From Chara braunii (Eukaryota; Streptophyta; Charophyceae; Charales; Characeae): 58,947 bases of DNA. Of the stretch, positions 55,925-58,947 are shown one piece after another. Below the pieces are notes generated by a model. That model saw only the letters and a list, made by a program, of their open reading frames with translations. It searched no databases and had not been told where the DNA came from. Position numbers and translations under genes: made by a program. Where the stretch lies: contig BFEA01000697.1 of the NCBI GenBank assembly GCA_003427395.1, forward strand, positions 650,905-709,851. The letters run 5' to 3'. Position 1 is the first letter of the stretch, and each line of letters opens with the position of its first letter.

Positions 55925-56760
55925 CAATGTTGTGTAAAGGCTTTAACTAAATCATTTTTGGTTCAATATCACATCGAAATTTTAAACCAAATTGAAAATA
56001 AATATAATATTTTTATCCTCTTATCTTTATTCCTTGTCTCACACGTCCCTTTTCAGCTGAAGGGAGGGCAATTTAGTTGGGGGCGAAAAAATTAACAGAT
56101 AAAGTTATTGTTTTTTGACAAATTTTTATTTTTTCCTCAACATGGAATGCGGATTTATATATATATATAATATATATATGAAACAAAAATGTGTCATTTA
56201 CAAAATGAATCAGAATAAATTTCGCCTAATGGTTACGCCGAACTTCTAAATCAAAATAAAAAATATTTATATATCCCACCTTTCTTCGTCGCGCTGTTTA
56301 GTTTTCTGCTAGCGGGAGGACGATTTAGGATATGATAAAAAAATTAACCAATAAAATTAGTGGTTTAACTTTGTTTCATGCCAATTATGGCTTAACAAGG
56401 TACCTGCAAAAAAAAACTATGTGATATAAAAATTTTAATTGAACAATTGTTGTCTAATGGTCATACAAAAAATTTTCACAAAAAAAATAAAAATAAAAAA
56501 AATCTCCTCTTACGTTTCTTCCTCACACCATAATTTATTTCCTCATTTTCCCTCTCCTTCTCGTGCTTCTCCATTTTTTTTCCCTCCTTTCTTTTTCTTT
56601 CTTGTGCCTCCTTATTCCCATTTTTTTTTTTTGCTAGCTCTTTGTTTTCCTTTTGACGGATATACTATTTGAAAGGATGTGGAAATGTAAACCGACAACG
56701 TTAATGGTTTATTTTTCAAGTGTTTTGCAACTGACCCCCCTTCTCTGATCGGAAAGTTCA
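55925..56760. repeat. Array of family II elements with the shared core, third block
   Basis: It carries GCTAGCGGGAGGAC, GGGAGGGCAATTTAG, TTAACCA ... TGGTTTAA (about 56342-56366), AAACCGACAACGTTAATGGTTT-type palindromes (about 56688) and minus-strand cores such as GGTTCAATATCACATCGAAA. Pyrimidine-rich filler lies at 56.5-56.65 kb. Confidence 0.62.
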
Positions 56761-56819
56761 ACAGTATGTCAAACGAACGTTTTGAAGGAGGGTAAAAAAA
56801 TAAACCTTTAACATAAGTG

Positions 56820-58947
56820 ATTGATTTTGTAAGTGTAACACTGTCGGCGCGAATACCCTTACAAGGGTATCCCCCCTCGTTTTTGCAAGTGATAGAAAGG
56901 CCTGGTTAACCTGGATTCTGAGTGCCCATGCGGGAAATGTGAGGGTCGTTCGCGCGTGAGCAAAGATCTGCCTTGTCCCGGTACGCAGTACGTGGGCGCG
57001 CAATTTTAAGGCGCGCTTGTGATTTTTTCTGATTGAGTGGGCGGTCGGGGTAGCCAGCCAACTCATTCCAAAGCCACGAGATTGATTAGGGGATGAAGGT
57101 CCGTTTTTTTGGTCGGCGCGCGCGACCGACGGTAGGATTGGCCTGCCGGTAGGCGCATGGGACGACTACGGCGCGGGGCGGTGGCCCTGCGTGGACGCTT
57201 AGGGGCCATGGGTACTAATGTGGGTTGAAAGAGTGGCCGGAGCGGTATCATGGCCCGGAGCGTCGTGTGGTACTACCTTGTATGTGAAGCCGTACCCGTT
57301 AGGCTCAGGCTTGGGCTTAGCCCTATTGGTTACGGCATTGGACTATTGCAGCGGAGGTACGGGGATCAAGGCCAGCGGGCGGCGGCGCGAGAGCGACGGA
57401 GCGGCGAAAGCTAAGGGGTTGAGGGTCCCGCGGGACTATCCCTCTCAGTTTTTTGTTGGGAGAGCCCGGACGCGGACCTGCGCAAAAGGGTTTTTATTTT
57501 ACGGAAGGGCCCGCGGAGGCCTGCTCCTTCTTTTTCGTTGGGGGCCTGTGTCAAATTTTAATTACTCTATTTTGTCTTTGGTCCTTAGGGCTATAGGGGG
57601 GCCGATGCCGCGCTTGGAGACCCCGGGGGATACTGATTTGATCCACACGACATGAACATCAAGACAAAGAGGGGTTGGCTGGTTGCTTGGCAGGCAGCCG
57701 CGGAGTCCACCCGGTCAGAAGGGGAGGTTGCCAAAGCCCCGTGTGAACCTAGCCGAGAAAGCGCGCCAGGGGAGGGAGCGCGAGGGGCGGGGGAAGGATA
57801 GCTTGACCCCGGCGCAAGGATGGCACGTGGGAACCGAGAGAAAAGGGGGGGGCGGGTTTGTGAAATGAACCCGGACGTGGAAAGAGCCGGGTACGACGGA
57901 AGAGGGGCAGTGGCTGAGATCTTCGGGGGGGGCGCTGCCGAAATCGGAGCGATACGGTGAAGATCCGACTGACCGTGTGTAGGGTGGNGTACGCACTTNT
58001 GCGAAGTGAATCCGACGGGGATCAGGCCGGNNGCCTACAAAGGAGGATAGGGGAACGGGAACGAACGGGGACGCATTCTTGCGTCAGGTGTGTTCGATAA
58101 CCGGGGTGGCAAAAAGAGTAGTCGGGCGGAGGGTGAAGGCAGCAACCCGGTCAGAATGGAATGAATCCGACCTAGAATCGCGTCTGGATTCATTCGGAGG
58201 AGAGAAAGGACAAGGAGGGGACAGTGAACAGTGGAAAAGGGGCGGCCACGGTCGGAAGTCCTTAGGGACGTCTGTAGAAGATGGAGATGAGGCAAAAAAG
58301 ATTTGCTCCGGCTGCGCAAGGGTGATGAGCATAGATCCGGGAAGAACCTGGACGCGGATCCGACCCGGGACGTGTAACAAAAAGAGAAGGGGGAGAATAG
58401 GTGGGATGAGCCGAGGGGCTGACAAGGCGCGGGGCAGATTTTCGCAGCGCCCGTAAGATTGGAACGACATAGAGAAAACTTGTATAAGCCTTGCGCACGG
58501 TCGACGCGTACAAGCCCAAGAAAAGGGGNCAGATTCGTGCAGTAAGGCAAGGCAGTGTGGTGGCCGCGCGGACTTTGAAAGGTCGCGGGGTGCTGCCAGC
58601 GCCCGAGTCCTTTGGGACATCCGTTTAGAATTAGGACGACGGAGAGAAGTTTAGCGCAGCCCCTGCGTAGGGCCGACATTTATAAAACGGGAGCGTGGCT
58701 CCCTACACCGGTTTGTTTGCTTCGTCCGCCTTTCGCAGCGGTCGCGGGTGCGTTGCCTGACGGTGGGGTACGAGTTCGGGTTGACGACAACAGCGGGCCG
58801 AGGAGGAAGGCGATAACGAAGGAACAAAAGGGAGGAGTGGCCCGTCGGGCTTGGTCCTTGAGGGACGGGGTAGGGAAGGAGCTGGCTTCAGGGCTTCTGC
58901 CCCGGGGCGAGTTGCATGGCGGGGCCAGGTTCGGGGACTAGTGGCTA
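56820..58947 (+). other. GC-rich region resembling ribosomal intergenic spacer
   Basis: Base composition changes sharply to GC-rich. Related units lie at about 58258-58337, 58445-58520 and 58598-58700, sharing CAGCGCCCG, GACGACGGAGAGAA/GACATAGAGAAAA and GCGCA-GG-CGAC parts. The last unit runs into CATTTATAAAACGGG. Spacer-promoter repeats ending at a TATA-like pol I start are typical of plant rDNA spacers. No 18S, 5.8S, 25S or 5S sequence is visible, so this is inference. Several n's (57988, 57999, 58031-58032, 58529) fit collapsed repeats. No gene is supported. Confidence 0.35.

Noticed and set aside
58035-58679. 214-codon minus-strand frame in the GC-rich end
   Set aside because: It crosses an n, repeats its own segments because of the underlying DNA repeats, and shows no family motif.

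Overview
This window looks like nuclear DNA of a repeat-rich eukaryote with spliceosomal introns. A streptophyte (charophyte alga or other plant) is my best guess, from large repeat-filled introns, hAT-like miniature elements, tRNA-derived SINEs, LINE and LTR relics and a Whi3/Scw1-type RRM gene. No sequence here proves the species. It is a draft assembly: there is a 960-N gap (32846-33805), several single n's, and two places where the n sits inside an assembly-like duplication.

The only gene I can support is on the + strand at 23-14283: the last eight exons of a multi-exon RNA-binding protein. Reading phases agree at all seven introns and give about 205 residues. A Gly/Pro-rich N-terminal part is followed by one complete RRM split over three exons, then a short tail and TGA. 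One exon is a 17-nt microexon. The introns hold a 5'-truncated hammerhead ribozyme (intron 1), a broken LINE reverse transcriptase on the opposite strand (intron 5), a long direct duplication (intron 6) and a transposon with its target-site duplication (intron 7).

From 14.3 to 56.8 kb I see no convincing host gene, only layered repeats. These are foldback MITEs (16.2, 18.2, 26.0, 27.4 kb), a CT-rich tandem array (19.7-21.8 kb), tRNA-derived SINEs (6.0, 24.9, 32.8-35.7 kb), microsatellite arrays (39-43 kb), an LTR-retrotransposon end (45.1-46.4 kb) with an inverted partial copy (52.1-53.0 kb), and a dense array of related AT-rich elements (50.3-56.8 kb).

The most striking pattern is a set of hAT-like elements at 12.6, 24.1, 29.5, 37.75, 48.1, 53.4 and 54.9 kb. 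They share an AT-rich core of about 70 bp, but each carries its own short palindromic word repeated in both flanks (CCGGCC, CCGGAC, CCGGAT, CCGAAC or GTACG). One has an internal empty site proving an 8-bp target duplication. A complete type III hammerhead ribozyme lies at 55747-55806, and its truncated sibling in intron 1 of the gene.

The last 2 kb (about 56.8-58.95 kb) changes abruptly to GC-rich sequence with imperfect repeats and a TATA-like box. It resembles ribosomal intergenic spacer, but no rRNA is inside the window.
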